From the NCBI RefSeq assembly GCF_014649395.1, contig NZ_BMSY01000007.1, positions 1-64,000 of the forward strand: a stretch of DNA of 64,000 bases. Direction: 5' to 3'. The notes beneath the pieces were generated by a model that saw only the letters and a program-made list of their open reading frames with translations, had not been told where the DNA came from and ran no database searches. The position numbers and the translations under genes were made by a program. Below, piece by piece: positions 28,245 to 36,437 of this stretch (positions within the stretch are counted from its first letter, which is position 1; the number at the start of each line of letters is the position of its first letter). This DNA comes from Streptomyces aureoverticillatus (GTDB taxonomy: Bacteria > Actinomycetota > Actinomycetes > Streptomycetales > Streptomycetaceae).

Positions 28245-29420
28245 GTGAATGAGTCGACATTTGCTCCCGGGGGTGGTCAACCAGGAATGTCTGGACGAGG
28301 CCAAGGCCCCGTCGGGCTTCAGGCTGTCGGCTCCGTCGCTGTCCGCACCTTCGAAGCCCGCCAGAGTCCGAAGCCGACACCGTCAGCACCCCAGAGCATG
28401 GATGGCCATCACGTGAACGCCATGGCCGGCGACCGGAGTGGCGAGAACACCACCCCCACCCCTCTCGCCGACTACGAGGAACTGCCCCAGGGGCACTTCT
28501 ACGACCCCGACGCGGAGTACGAGCCGGATCCCGAGTACGCGGCCACGCTCGCCCCGGACGCTGCCCGGCAGCGCCGCGAGCGCATCGGCCCCACGGGACG
28601 CCCGCTGCCGTACTTCCCGATCCCGGGGCCGTTGACCGACCACGGCCCCGCGAAGATCATCGCGATGTGCAACCAGAAGGGCGGCGTCGGCAAGACCACG
28701 TCGACCATCAACCTGGGCGCGGCGCTCGCGGAGTACGGGCGCCGGGTGCTGCTCGTCGACTTCGACCCGCAGGGCGCGCTCTCGGTGGGCCTCGGTGTGA
28801 ACCCGATGGAGCTCGACCTCACCGTCTACAACCTGCTCATGGAGCGGGGCATGTCGGCGGACGAGGTGCTCCTGAAGACCGCGGTCCCCAACATGGACCT
28901 GCTGCCCAGCAACATCGATCTCTCGGCCGCCGAAGTGCAGTTGGTCAGCGAGGTCGCGCGCGAGTCCACGCTCCAGCGCGCGCTCAAGCCGCTGATGGCC
29001 GACTACGACTACATCGTGATCGACTGTCAGCCCTCGCTCGGCCTGCTCACGGTCAACGCGCTCACGGCGGCCCACAAGGTGATCGTGCCCCTGGAGTGCG
29101 AGTTCTTCGCGCTGCGCGGTGTCGCGCTGCTCACCGAGACCATCGAGAAGGTCCAGGAGCGGCTCAACCCCGACCTGGAGCTCGACGGCATCCTCGCGAC
29201 GATGTACGACTCGCGCACGGTGCACAGCCGCGAGGTCCTCGCGCGCGTGGTCGAGGCGTTCGACGACCACGTCTACCACACGGTCATCGGGCGCACGGTG
29301 CGCTTCCCGGAGACCACGGTCGCCGGCGAGCCCATCACGACGTACGCCTCCAACTCGGTGGGCGCGGCCGCCTATCGCCAGCTCGCCAGGGAGGTGCTCG
29401 CCCGGTGTCACGCCGAGTGA
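28245..29420 (+). CDS. ParA-family chromosome-partitioning ATPase, scpAB-linked
   Basis: 391 residues from GTG at 28245, preceded by a perfect AAGGAGGT ten bases upstream. The deviant Walker A is MCNQKGGVGKTTSTINLGAALA (starting about residue 142, signature Lys present); LLVDFDPQGALSVGLG and IVIDCQPSLGLLTVNAL follow. The first 135 or so residues are a disordered Gly/Ser/Pro then acidic extension (YDPDAEYEPDPEYAATL). This is not the oriC-linked parA; it is the second ParA found next to scpA in actinobacteria (Rv1708-like). The next gene overlaps by GTGA. Confidence 0.92.
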   Translation: MNESTFAPGGGQPGMSGRGQGPVGLQAVGSVAVRTFEARQSPKPTPSAPQSMDGHHVNAMAGDRSGENTTPTPLADYEELPQGHFYDPDAEYEPDPEYAATLAPDAARQRRERIGPTGRPLPYFPIPGPLTDHGPAKIIAMCNQKGGVGKTTSTINLGAALAEYGRRVLLVDFDPQGALSVGLGVNPMELDLTVYNLLMERGMSADEVLLKTAVPNMDLLPSNIDLSAAEVQLVSEVARESTLQRALKPLMADYDYIVIDCQPSLGLLTVNALTAAHKVIVPLECEFFALRGVALLTETIEKVQERLNPDLELDGILATMYDSRTVHSREVLARVVEAFDDHVYHTVIGRTVRFPETTVAGEPITTYASNSVGAAAYRQLAREVLARCHAE

Positions 29421-30019
29421 GTCTGCCGGGGGCCGACGAACTGTTCCGTACGACCGGGGGGATGGCGCTGCAGGCGTCCAGCCCGCGGCGCCAGGCGAAT
29501 GGCGAGGCGAGGGTGCCCGCGCCGGCGGGCGAGAGCGATCCGGCGGCCGGGGAGGAGTCCTCAGCCGACCCGCAGGGGGACGGCGAGGCCCCCGACAACG
29601 CCGAACACACCGCGGCGGACGCGGAGTCCGGCGCGGGGTCGCGCAGCCGCTCCGGGTCCGGCACGGACGCCGAGAAGGGTTCCGGGCGGCGGGCGGCGCA
29701 GGAAGGTTCTGCCGGTTCCGCGGCGGGCGGCGGCAAGTCCGCGAACGCCTCCGGCAACACGCCCGCGCAGGCGCGGCGCCGGGCCCGCGCCGCCAACCGG
29801 CGGCCCAGCGGCCGCGAGCGGCACGACGAGAAGATCACCGTGTATGTCTCCGCCGAGGAGCTCATGGACCTCGAGCACGCGCGCCTCGTGCTGCGCGGCG
29901 AGCACGGGCTCGCGGTGGACCGCGGCCGCATCGTGCGGGAGGCGGTGGCCGTCGTGCTCGCCGACCTCGAATCGCGCGGGGACGCGAGCATTCTCGTACG
30001 ACGGCTGCGTGGGCGGTAG
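29417..30019 (+). CDS. ParA-linked protein with C-terminal ribbon-helix-helix-like domain
   Basis: 200 residues from GTG at 29417, overlapping the parA stop (GTGA); a GTG at 29405 is the alternative. The first 125 residues are disordered Gly/Ser/Glu/Ala/Arg. The C-terminal 70 residues are ordered: EKITVYVSAEELMDLEHARLVLRGEHGLAVDRGRIVREAVAVVLADLE. This is a beta-strand then two helices, the outline of a ribbon-helix-helix DNA-binding fold. Coupling to a ParA ATPase suggests a centromere- or DNA-binding partner. The fold call is my inference; there is no experimental knowledge I can cite. Confidence 0.75.
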   Translation: MSLPGADELFRTTGGMALQASSPRRQANGEARVPAPAGESDPAAGEESSADPQGDGEAPDNAEHTAADAESGAGSRSRSGSGTDAEKGSGRRAAQEGSAGSAAGGGKSANASGNTPAQARRRARAANRRPSGRERHDEKITVYVSAEELMDLEHARLVLRGEHGLAVDRGRIVREAVAVVLADLESRGDASILVRRLRGR

Positions 30020-30068
30020 CGGTACCTTTCCGCGTAATGCCTTGCCGCTGCCGCTTCCTTGGACCGTG

Positions 30069-31172
30069 ATGCCGACCGACGCCGTTCCCGCCGAGTCCCG
30101 TCGTCCCCGGCGGTCGTTGGGGCGGGGCGGAGCGGTTTCTTCCCCGAGCCCGCCCCTTCCCGAGACCGGGGGCTTGCCCCCGGACCCCCAGGGCGGGGAA
30201 CCGGAAGCGCCGGGCTCAGGTGCGTTGTGCCCACCCATCCCCAAGCTCTCGGCTCCGCTCGAGCAGGGGAGACCCCACTCGCCATGCGGGACGATTGCCC
30301 ACAACGATGGCGAGGCGGAAGCTGAGCCCGCCGCCGAGGCGGCGGAGCCGGAGCCCGATGACGGGCGGTTCAAGGTTCGGCTTGCGAACTTTGAAGGGCC
30401 GTTCGATCTGCTGCTCCAGCTCATCTCCAAGCACAAGCTGGACGTCACCGAGGTCGCGCTCTCCAAGGTGACCGACGAGTTCATGGCGCACATCCGGGCC
30501 ATGGGGCCGGACTGGGACCTGGACCAGACGACCGAGTTCCTCGTGGTCGCCGCCACCCTGCTCGACCTCAAGGCGGCGCGGCTGCTGCCCGCCGCCGAGG
30601 TCGAGGACGAGGCCGACCTCGCCCTGCTCGAAGCCCGTGACCTGCTGTTCGCGCGGCTGCTCCAGTACCGCGCGTACAAGCAGATCGCCGACATCTTCAC
30701 CGCCCGGCTCGACGAGGAGGCGCGGCGCTATCCGCGGACGGTGGGCCTGGAGCCGCACCACGCCGAGCTGCTGCCGGAAGTCGTCATCAGCATCGGCCCC
30801 GAAGGGTTCGCCAAGCTCGCCGTGAAGGCGATGCTGCCCAAGCCCAAGCCGCAGGTGTACGTCGACCACATCCACGCCCCGCTGGTGAGCGTGCGCGAGC
30901 AGGCGGGCGTCGTGGTGGCGCGGCTCAAGGAGTGCGGCGAGGCCCGCTTCCGGGACCTGATCGAGGAACTGGGCCCCGACGACACCCTCACCGTCGTCGC
31001 GCGCTTCCTGGCCCTGCTGGAGCTGTACCGGGAGAAGGCCGTCGCCCTGGAGCAGGAGGAGGCCCTCGGGGACCTCCTGGTGCGCTGGACCGGCGGGGAC
31101 GGCGACGCGGAGCCGACCGTGACCGACGAGTTCGACCGGGCGCCCGAGCCGGAGGAGGAGAAGAAGCCATGA
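30069..31172 (+). CDS. scpA: Segregation and condensation protein A (kleisin)
   Basis: 367 residues from ATG at 30069 (GTG at 30066 also possible; no strong RBS). The conserved domain starts at about residue 100: FKVRLANFEGPFDLLLQLISKHKLDVTEVALSKVTDEFM, then TEFLVVAATLLDLKAARLLP. The winged C-terminus is EARFRDLIEELGPDDTLTVVARFLALLELYREKAV. It bridges the SMC heads in condensin. The first 90 or so residues are non-conserved and are encoded partly by palindromic repeat elements (30140-30305). The stop overlaps scpB (ATGA). Confidence 0.94.
   Translation: MPTDAVPAESRRPRRSLGRGGAVSSPSPPLPETGGLPPDPQGGEPEAPGSGALCPPIPKLSAPLEQGRPHSPCGTIAHNDGEAEAEPAAEAAEPEPDDGRFKVRLANFEGPFDLLLQLISKHKLDVTEVALSKVTDEFMAHIRAMGPDWDLDQTTEFLVVAATLLDLKAARLLPAAEVEDEADLALLEARDLLFARLLQYRAYKQIADIFTARLDEEARRYPRTVGLEPHHAELLPEVVISIGPEGFAKLAVKAMLPKPKPQVYVDHIHAPLVSVREQAGVVVARLKECGEARFRDLIEELGPDDTLTVVARFLALLELYREKAVALEQEEALGDLLVRWTGGDGDAEPTVTDEFDRAPEPEEEKKP
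30140..30305. repeat. Palindromic repeat material inside scpA
   Basis: Two element types back to back within the scpA N-terminal codons. 30140-30200 resembles the type A element (cccgccccttcccgagaccg, then a GGGGGCTTGCCCCC stem). 30224-30305 is type B, an inverted repeat with arms gttgtgcccacc and gattgcccacaac. A related type B piece lies in the LivM-LivG linker at 45848-45908. Confidence 0.75.
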
Positions 31173-31852
31173 GCACTGTGCCCGCGGACACGGCAGACGG
31201 TTCCGGGAGCCCCGTGGGCGACCTCGGGTCGGCCGTCGCCGAGCTCGACCTCAAGCCCGCCCTGGAGGCCGTCCTCATGGTCGTGGACGAGCCCGCCACC
31301 GAGGAGCACCTGGCGAAGATCCTGCAGCGGCCGCGGCGGGCCGTCGCCGACGCGCTGCGGGAGCTCGCCGACGAGTACACCGCGCAGGGCCGGGGCTTCG
31401 AGCTGCGCCTGGTGGCGGGCGGCTGGCGGTACTACACGCGGCCCGCGTACGCGCCCGCCGTCGAGGGCTTCGTCCTGGACGGGCAGCACGCCCGGCTCAC
31501 CCAGGCGGCCCTGGAGACGCTCGCCGTCGTCGCCTACCGCCAGCCGGTCAGCCGCTCGCGGGTCTCGGCGGTGCGCGGTGTGAACTGCGACGGCGTCATG
31601 CGCACCCTCCTGCAGCGGGGTCTGGTGGAGGAGGCGGGCGCGGAACCCGAAACAGGTGCGATCCTGTACAGGACGACGAACTACTTCCTGGAGCGGATGG
31701 GCCTGCGCGGCCTGGACGAGCTCCCCGAGCTCGCGCCCTTCCTCCCCGAGGCGGACGCGATCGAGGGCGAGACGCAGGAAGGAATTCCGTCGTTCGATCC
31801 CGACGCACCCGATGCGCCGGATGCCGAGTACACCGAGCGTACAGACGACTAG
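31169..31852 (+). CDS. scpB: Segregation and condensation protein B
   Basis: 227 residues from ATG at 31169, overlapping the scpA stop (ATGA). Tandem winged-helix domains: LKPALEAVLMVVDEPATEEHLAKIL, then FELRLVAGGWRYYTRPAYAPAVEGF, then LTQAALETLAVVAYRQPVSRSRVSAVRGVN and VMRTLLQRGLVEEAG. The acidic C-terminal tail is variable. It regulates the kleisin-SMC complex. Length is normal. Confidence 0.95.
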   Translation: MSTVPADTADGSGSPVGDLGSAVAELDLKPALEAVLMVVDEPATEEHLAKILQRPRRAVADALRELADEYTAQGRGFELRLVAGGWRYYTRPAYAPAVEGFVLDGQHARLTQAALETLAVVAYRQPVSRSRVSAVRGVNCDGVMRTLLQRGLVEEAGAEPETGAILYRTTNYFLERMGLRGLDELPELAPFLPEADAIEGETQEGIPSFDPDAPDAPDAEYTERTDD

Positions 31853-31864
31853 ACGGAACTTTTG

Positions 31865-33040
31865 ATGCGAAGCAGCAGCGGCAGGAACAGCAGCGGAAAC
31901 AACGGCGGGAGCCGTGGTGGCAACAGCGGCGGCCGCGGCAGCAGCGGTGGCCGCGGGAGCGGTGGCGGCCGCGGGAGCGGCGGCGGTGGCGGTGGCCGCG
32001 GGAACTTCCGGGGTGCCGGCAACAACCGCGACGACAAGCAGGGCAGCGGCCGCCCCAGCAAGCCCCGCCCCGAGGAGCGTCGCTACGACGTGGGCCCCGG
32101 CGGCACGCAGGACGGCCCGAAGTCGGGTCGTGGCGCCTCGGCGCGCGGCGGGGCCAAGGGCGGCCCCAAGCGCGGCCAGGACCAGCGCGGCACCGGGCGC
32201 GGCCGCCCGGCCCCCGCGCGCTCCCGCGAGTACGAGACGCGGGCCGAGGAGCGCAACCGCGAGCGGTACGCGGGCCGGCCGAAGGTCAGCACGCCCAAGA
32301 CCTTCCCCGGCGCCGAGCAGGAGGGCGAGCGGCTGCAGAAGATCCTCGCCCGCGCGGGCTACGGCTCGCGGCGTGCCTGCGAGGAGCTGATCGACGACGC
32401 CCGCGTCGAGGTCAACGGCGAGATCGTCCTGGAGCAGGGCCTCAGGGTCGACCCGGACAAGGACGAGATCAAGGTCGACGGCCTGACGGTGGCCACGCAG
32501 TCGTACCAGTTCTTCGCGCTGAACAAGCCCGCCGGTGTCGTCTCCACCATGGAGGACAACGAAGGGCGCCAGTGCCTGGGCGACTACACGAACAACCGCG
32601 AGACGCGGCTGTTCCACGTGGGGCGGCTCGACACCGAGACCGAGGGCATCATCCTGCTCACCAACCACGGCGAGCTGGCGCACCGCCTGACCCACCCCAA
32701 GTACGGCGTGAAGAAGGTCTACCTCGCGCACATCGTCGGCCCGATCCCGCGCGACCTGGGCAAGCAGCTCAAGGACGGCATCCAGCTCGAGGACGGGTAC
32801 GCCCGTGCGGACCACTTCCGCGTCGTCGAGCAGACCGGCAAGAACTACCTGGTCGAGGTGACCCTGCACGAGGGCCGCAAGCACATCGTGCGCCGCATGC
32901 TCGCCGAGGCCGGCTTCCCCGTCGACAAGCTGGTGCGCGTCGCCTTCGGCCCGATCACACTGGGCGACCAGAAGTCGGGCTGGCTGCGCCGCCTGTCCAA
33001 CACCGAGGTCGGCATGCTGATGAAGGAAGTCGACCTGTAG
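31865..33040 (+). CDS. rluB: 23S rRNA pseudouridine synthase, RluB type
   Basis: 391 residues from ATG at 31865 (a TTG immediately before it is in frame). The N-terminal 140 residues are Gly/Ser/Arg-rich and disordered, probably RNA-contacting. An S4 domain follows (GERLQKILARAGYGSRRACEELIDDARVEVNGE, about 155-190). The catalytic domain has HVGRLDTETEGIILLTNHGELAHRLTHP with the active-site Asp in GRLD (about 257). The end is EGRKHIVRRMLAEAGFPVDKLVRVAFGP. RluB modifies U2605 (E. coli numbering) of 23S rRNA. The gene belongs to the scpAB-rluB cluster. Confidence 0.92.
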   Translation: MRSSSGRNSSGNNGGSRGGNSGGRGSSGGRGSGGGRGSGGGGGGRGNFRGAGNNRDDKQGSGRPSKPRPEERRYDVGPGGTQDGPKSGRGASARGGAKGGPKRGQDQRGTGRGRPAPARSREYETRAEERNRERYAGRPKVSTPKTFPGAEQEGERLQKILARAGYGSRRACEELIDDARVEVNGEIVLEQGLRVDPDKDEIKVDGLTVATQSYQFFALNKPAGVVSTMEDNEGRQCLGDYTNNRETRLFHVGRLDTETEGIILLTNHGELAHRLTHPKYGVKKVYLAHIVGPIPRDLGKQLKDGIQLEDGYARADHFRVVEQTGKNYLVEVTLHEGRKHIVRRMLAEAGFPVDKLVRVAFGPITLGDQKSGWLRRLSNTEVGMLMKEVDL

Positions 33041-33073
33041 ACATCCCGTAGGGCCCGTAGGGACGGTCCGGGC

Positions 33074-33802
33074 TCAGCGCGCCGAGGCGCGGCGGGTCCG
33101 GAACAGGAAGTCCTCGACGCGGCGGCGGTCCGGCTCCGGCGGAAGCGGAGTGCGGGCCGCCGCCGCGTCGGCTTCCGCCGTGAGCCGCGTCATCCAGGAC
33201 TCCACCTCGGCCCAGGACACCTCGCCGCGCTTGACCGCGAGCAGCGGCTCGCGCATCTCGCCCACGTCGATCGTCAGCTCGCCGGTGCGCAGCAGATCGC
33301 GGCACGACATCAGCAGGCGCAGCAGATGCATGGCGTGCTTCCAGCGCGGGGCGCCGTGTTGGCGTACGTCCGCGTCCAGCTTCTTGCGCTGGCCGAAGGC
33401 GTACGCGGCGAAGGTCTCGTGCGCCTGGCGGGACAGGAAGGCCCCGCGCAGGTCGAGCAGTTCCCGGCCCGTGTCGGTGAGGTGCTCGACGAGGGGGGAG
33501 TGCAGGCACTCCAGGACGTTCGGGTTGGCGCGCAGCGCCAGCTCGCAGAAGCGCTCCAGCTCCCAGCTGAACTGCTCGTCGGCCGGACCGTCCACGTGCG
33601 TCGGCGGCTTCTCGAAGCGCCAGAACAGCGGGGTCGGCGTGAGGAAGACGCCACGGCGGTCGGTGTCGCTGCCGTCGGTGGCCAGGCCGAAGGCCCGCGA
33701 ACCCATCACGCAGGCGTAGATCGTGTGGTCGCGCACCAGGTCCAGGGGGTCGAGGGTGGCCTGGGGGTCGAAGGTGCGCTGCGGGCCCGGCGGTGTGTCC
33801 AT
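33074..33802 (-). CDS. COG3541-type predicted nucleotidyltransferase
   Basis: 242 residues from ATG at 33802. The nucleotidyltransferase signature is YACVMGSRAFGLATDGSDTDRRGVFL (about 34-58), with GS and the D-x-D pair. ELERFCELALRANPNVLECLHSP and RKKLDADVRQHGAPRWKHAMHLLRLL follow, as in the YcgL/COG3541 family. The nucleotide acceptor of this family is not known to me. It is convergent with rluB, with 33 bases between stops. Confidence 0.82.
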   Translation of the reverse strand: MDTPPGPQRTFDPQATLDPLDLVRDHTIYACVMGSRAFGLATDGSDTDRRGVFLTPTPLFWRFEKPPTHVDGPADEQFSWELERFCELALRANPNVLECLHSPLVEHLTDTGRELLDLRGAFLSRQAHETFAAYAFGQRKKLDADVRQHGAPRWKHAMHLLRLLMSCRDLLRTGELTIDVGEMREPLLAVKRGEVSWAEVESWMTRLTAEADAAAARTPLPPEPDRRRVEDFLFRTRRASAR

Positions 33803-33824
33803 GGCCGGGAGCGTACGGCGTTCC

Positions 33825-34334
33825 TCAGGCGAGCCTGATCGAATTTCCGCGTACGTCGATGGCGCGCGGCGGCAGCGGGCGCGGTGCCGGACCACCTGCG
33901 ACCGTCCCGTCCGCGACCCGGAACCGGCTGCCGTGGCACGGGCAGTTGACGGTGCCGCCGTCGACCTCGCGCACCGCGCAGCCCTGGTGCGTGCACACCG
34001 CCGAGAAGGCCTTGAACTCGCCCTCGGCGGGCTGCGTCACGACGACCTTCTCGGCGCCGAAGACCTTGCCGCCGCCGACCGGGATGTCGCCGGTCTTCGC
34101 CAGCTCCGGCCCGGCGGGCGGCTGTTCGCCGCTCGCGCCCGGCGAGCCGGGTGAGGCGGGCGGGGCGGGTGAGCCGGAGCCGTCCGGGCTGCTGGGCGGC
34201 GGCTCCGGGTCCGCGGCGCCAGAGTCTTCGTCGCCGTACTTCGCGCACCCCGCCGCCGCGGCGGCGGCCAGCGCGCCGGTGGCGAGTGCGGTACGCCGGG
34301 TGGGGCGCCCCGGTGCCGGTCGCCCGCCGCTCAC
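33825..34334 (-). CDS. Tat-exported Rieske [2Fe-2S] lipoprotein
   Basis: 169 residues from GTG at 34334, with CGGAG seven bases upstream, overlapping the stop of the membrane gene before it (GTGA). A twin-arginine signal (RPTRRTALATGALAAAAAAGC) with a lipobox Cys predicts folded export and lipid anchoring. A Pro/Gly/Ser linker follows. The Rieske domain has CTHQGC (about 112) and CPCHGSRF (about 130), both cluster ligand pairs intact. It probably passes electrons on the outer membrane face, with the coupled DUF6529 protein as partner. The physiological donor and acceptor are unknown. Confidence 0.9.
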   Translation of the reverse strand: MSGGRPAPGRPTRRTALATGALAAAAAAGCAKYGDEDSGAADPEPPPSSPDGSGSPAPPASPGSPGASGEQPPAGPELAKTGDIPVGGGKVFGAEKVVVTQPAEGEFKAFSAVCTHQGCAVREVDGGTVNCPCHGSRFRVADGTVAGGPAPRPLPPRAIDVRGNSIRLA

Positions 34335-34924
34335 CTCGTCACTCCGAACGTACGGAAGAACCACAGCGCCGACGTCAGCCACACCACCGTGAGCACCGCG
34401 AAGACCAGCCCGCCCACCACCGGGAGCAGCCGGCCGGGCAGCCGTTCCGAGCGGAGCAGCAGCATCTTGGCGCTGAACGCCCCGAAGAAGAAGCAGCCGA
34501 GGAACGAGTGCCACAGGACGCGCGTCGAGTACGTCTGGTAGCCGAGGGCGTAGAGGCAGTGGACCGCGACCGGCACCGCCACCAGGAACGCGATCCGGCC
34601 CGACCAGCGGTGCAGCGCCGCCGACCACGACGGCCCCGGCAGCCTGCCGTACACCATCAGGGCGGAGACGACCTGGAGCAGCGCGAAGCCGAGCGCCGTC
34701 GTGCCCAGCCAGGACTTGACGGCGCCGGTGCTGCTGAAGCCCGCCAGGTTGAAGGCGGTGCCCTCCGGGTCGTGGACCTGTCCGTACGCCCCGAGGCCCA
34801 CCGCCACGGCGGCCGCGACGAGGGCGGGCAGCAGGTAGCGGGCGGGGTGTGGGCGGCGCGGGCCGCCCGCACCCGGCGGCACGGGGAAACCGCCCTGGGT
34901 GGGGGCGTTCGGGTCGACGGTCAT
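34331..34924 (-). CDS. DUF6529-like cytochrome-b561-type membrane protein
   Basis: 197 residues from ATG at 34924. Five or six hydrophobic helices. Histidines placed for possible heme b ligation are in SAALHRWSGRIAFLVAVPVAVHCLYAL and RVLWHSFLGCFFFGAFSAKML. It is coupled (GTGA) to the Rieske lipoprotein. The family name is from memory of Streptomyces annotation; heme binding is inference from the His pattern. Together they look like an extracytoplasmic redox module. Confidence 0.78.
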   Translation of the reverse strand: MTVDPNAPTQGGFPVPPGAGGPRRPHPARYLLPALVAAAVAVGLGAYGQVHDPEGTAFNLAGFSSTGAVKSWLGTTALGFALLQVVSALMVYGRLPGPSWSAALHRWSGRIAFLVAVPVAVHCLYALGYQTYSTRVLWHSFLGCFFFGAFSAKMLLLRSERLPGRLLPVVGGLVFAVLTVVWLTSALWFFRTFGVTR

Positions 34925-34987
34925 GGGGCCTCCCGGGTCGGGGCGGGCGGATGCGGGCCGGGGTGCCGGGCAGGACCGGCGGGGTGC

Positions 34988-35701
34988 TCAGGGAACGACC
35001 GGGCGCGCGGTGAGGCGGCCGCCGTCGCCCAGGACGACGGTGCCGGTGGCCGGGTCGAGCCGGGGGGCCTCGGCGGGCTCGCCGTCGCGGTTGAGGATGC
35101 CGACCTGGCTGCCGTCGGGCTGGACGATCCAGCCGCCGTCGAGCCTCTCGCCGCGTGCCTCGGCGGTCGCGCGGTACACCCCGGACGGCTTCTCGGCCTT
35201 CGGCGCGGTGAAGGCCCACGACTTCTCGCGGATCTCGACGGTGCCGCGAATGCTGCCGTTGTCCGGTGCGAGCCGGCCGTCGAGCTTCGCGCCGTGCCTG
35301 CCGGTCAGGCGCATCGACCCGTCGTCCTCGACGTCGCCCTTCAGCCAGGACTCGGTGGCGCGGCCGTCACAGAAGTACGCGACCGCCCCGCCGGCACGGA
35401 GCGTGATGGCGACCGAGGCAGAGTCGTCGTCCGTACGGCCCGTGTAGCGGCCGTCGGCCGGGGGCTTCTTGGTGGGCGCGGGGGAGGGCGTGCGGGTGGG
35501 GCTCGGGCGCTTCCCGGGGGCGCTCGTGGTGGGTGATGCCGCCGGTCCGGCCGGTCCGGCCGTGCCGGACGGGTCGGACGAGTCGGACGAGGAGTCCGAG
35601 TACGACGAACTGCCCGTCCCCGTCGTCGCGTTGACCGACAGCATGAACAGGGCCAGCACCAGCCCCGCGAACAGCGTGAACAAGGGTCCTGAGCGCTTCA
35701 T
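34988..35701 (-). CDS. Exported Ser/Thr/Pro-rich protein of unknown function
   Basis: 237 residues from ATG at 35701. N-terminal signal or anchor MKRSGPLFTLFAGLVLALFM, then a roughly 60-residue Ser/Asp/Pro/Thr/Lys linker. A beta-rich globular part follows from about residue 80 (GRYTGRTDDDSASVAITLRAGGAVAYFCDGRATESWLKGDV). I know no described function. It may be co-transcribed with the Rieske pair downstream (64 bases). Confidence 0.75.
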   Translation of the reverse strand: MKRSGPLFTLFAGLVLALFMLSVNATTGTGSSSYSDSSSDSSDPSGTAGPAGPAASPTTSAPGKRPSPTRTPSPAPTKKPPADGRYTGRTDDDSASVAITLRAGGAVAYFCDGRATESWLKGDVEDDGSMRLTGRHGAKLDGRLAPDNGSIRGTVEIREKSWAFTAPKAEKPSGVYRATAEARGERLDGGWIVQPDGSQVGILNRDGEPAEAPRLDPATGTVVLGDGGRLTARPVVP

Positions 35702-36074
35702 ACGTGCCCCCCGAGGCGCGCGGCCTGCCTCTCCATGCAAGCCGACCCGCACCCCGGCGTCCAGGGGCGCACGGAGGCTGTGCGCCAGTGATGCGGGCGG
35801 GCCTCGCGCCGGGTGCTCCGAGTGGCGGGGCGCGTCGCTCCGGGTGACATTGGCAGGGTCCGGGGCCCTGCCCCTGAACCAACGGCTCTGACGTACGCGA
35901 GGAAGCAGCTCTGACGTACGCGAAGAGCCGCCTCGCGGCGTGCGGCGGCCGTCTCGGCAGGCGGGCGCCGCGCACGCGTGTCCGGGGCCCTGACTACCCT
36001 TGCCGTACAGCACGAACAGAGCACGACACAGCGCCGTCCGGCACGACAGGCGCACGCGAGCGAGGAGCAGCACG
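35702..36074. other. Intergenic region upstream of aroH
   Basis: 373 bases between divergent genes. It holds a direct repeat, ctctgacgtacgcga at 35886-35900 and 35909-35923 (23 bases apart), a GC hairpin near 35853-35875, and the aroH RBS (GAGGAG at 36063). No gene supported. Confidence 0.5.
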
Positions 36075-36437
36075 GTGGCGGTACGAGCGGTGCGGGGCGC
36101 CGTCCAACTGGACCGGGACACGGCCGACCACATGGGCGAGCAGGTCCGTGAGCTGCTCAGGACCGTCCTCGAACGCAACGGGCTCACCGCCGACGACCTG
36201 ATCTCCATCTGGTTCACGGCCACCCCCGACCTGCACAGCGACTTCCCGGCCGCCGCCGCGCGGGGCCTCGGCCTCGCCGACGTACCGCTGATCTGCGCGC
36301 AGGAACTGGACATCGAGGGCGCCATGCCGCGCGTCGTGCGTCTGCTCGCCCACATCGAGTCGGACCGCTCCCGGTCCGAGATCTCCCACGTCTACCTCGG
36401 CGCGGCCGCCGCCCTTCGCAAGGACATCGCCCAGTGA
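36075..36437 (+). CDS. aroH: Chorismate mutase, AroH type
   Basis: 120 residues from GTG at 36075 (GAGGAG six bases upstream). A monofunctional AroH-fold enzyme: VRAVRGAVQLDRDTADHM with the active-site Arg, ISIWFTATPDLHSDFPAAAARGLG, QELDIEGAMPRVVRLLAHIE, and HVYLGAAAALRKDI. It converts chorismate to prephenate. It overlaps the prephenate dehydrogenase gene by GTGA, so the two consecutive steps toward tyrosine are translationally coupled. Confidence 0.94.
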   Translation: MAVRAVRGAVQLDRDTADHMGEQVRELLRTVLERNGLTADDLISIWFTATPDLHSDFPAAAARGLGLADVPLICAQELDIEGAMPRVVRLLAHIESDRSRSEISHVYLGAAAALRKDIAQ

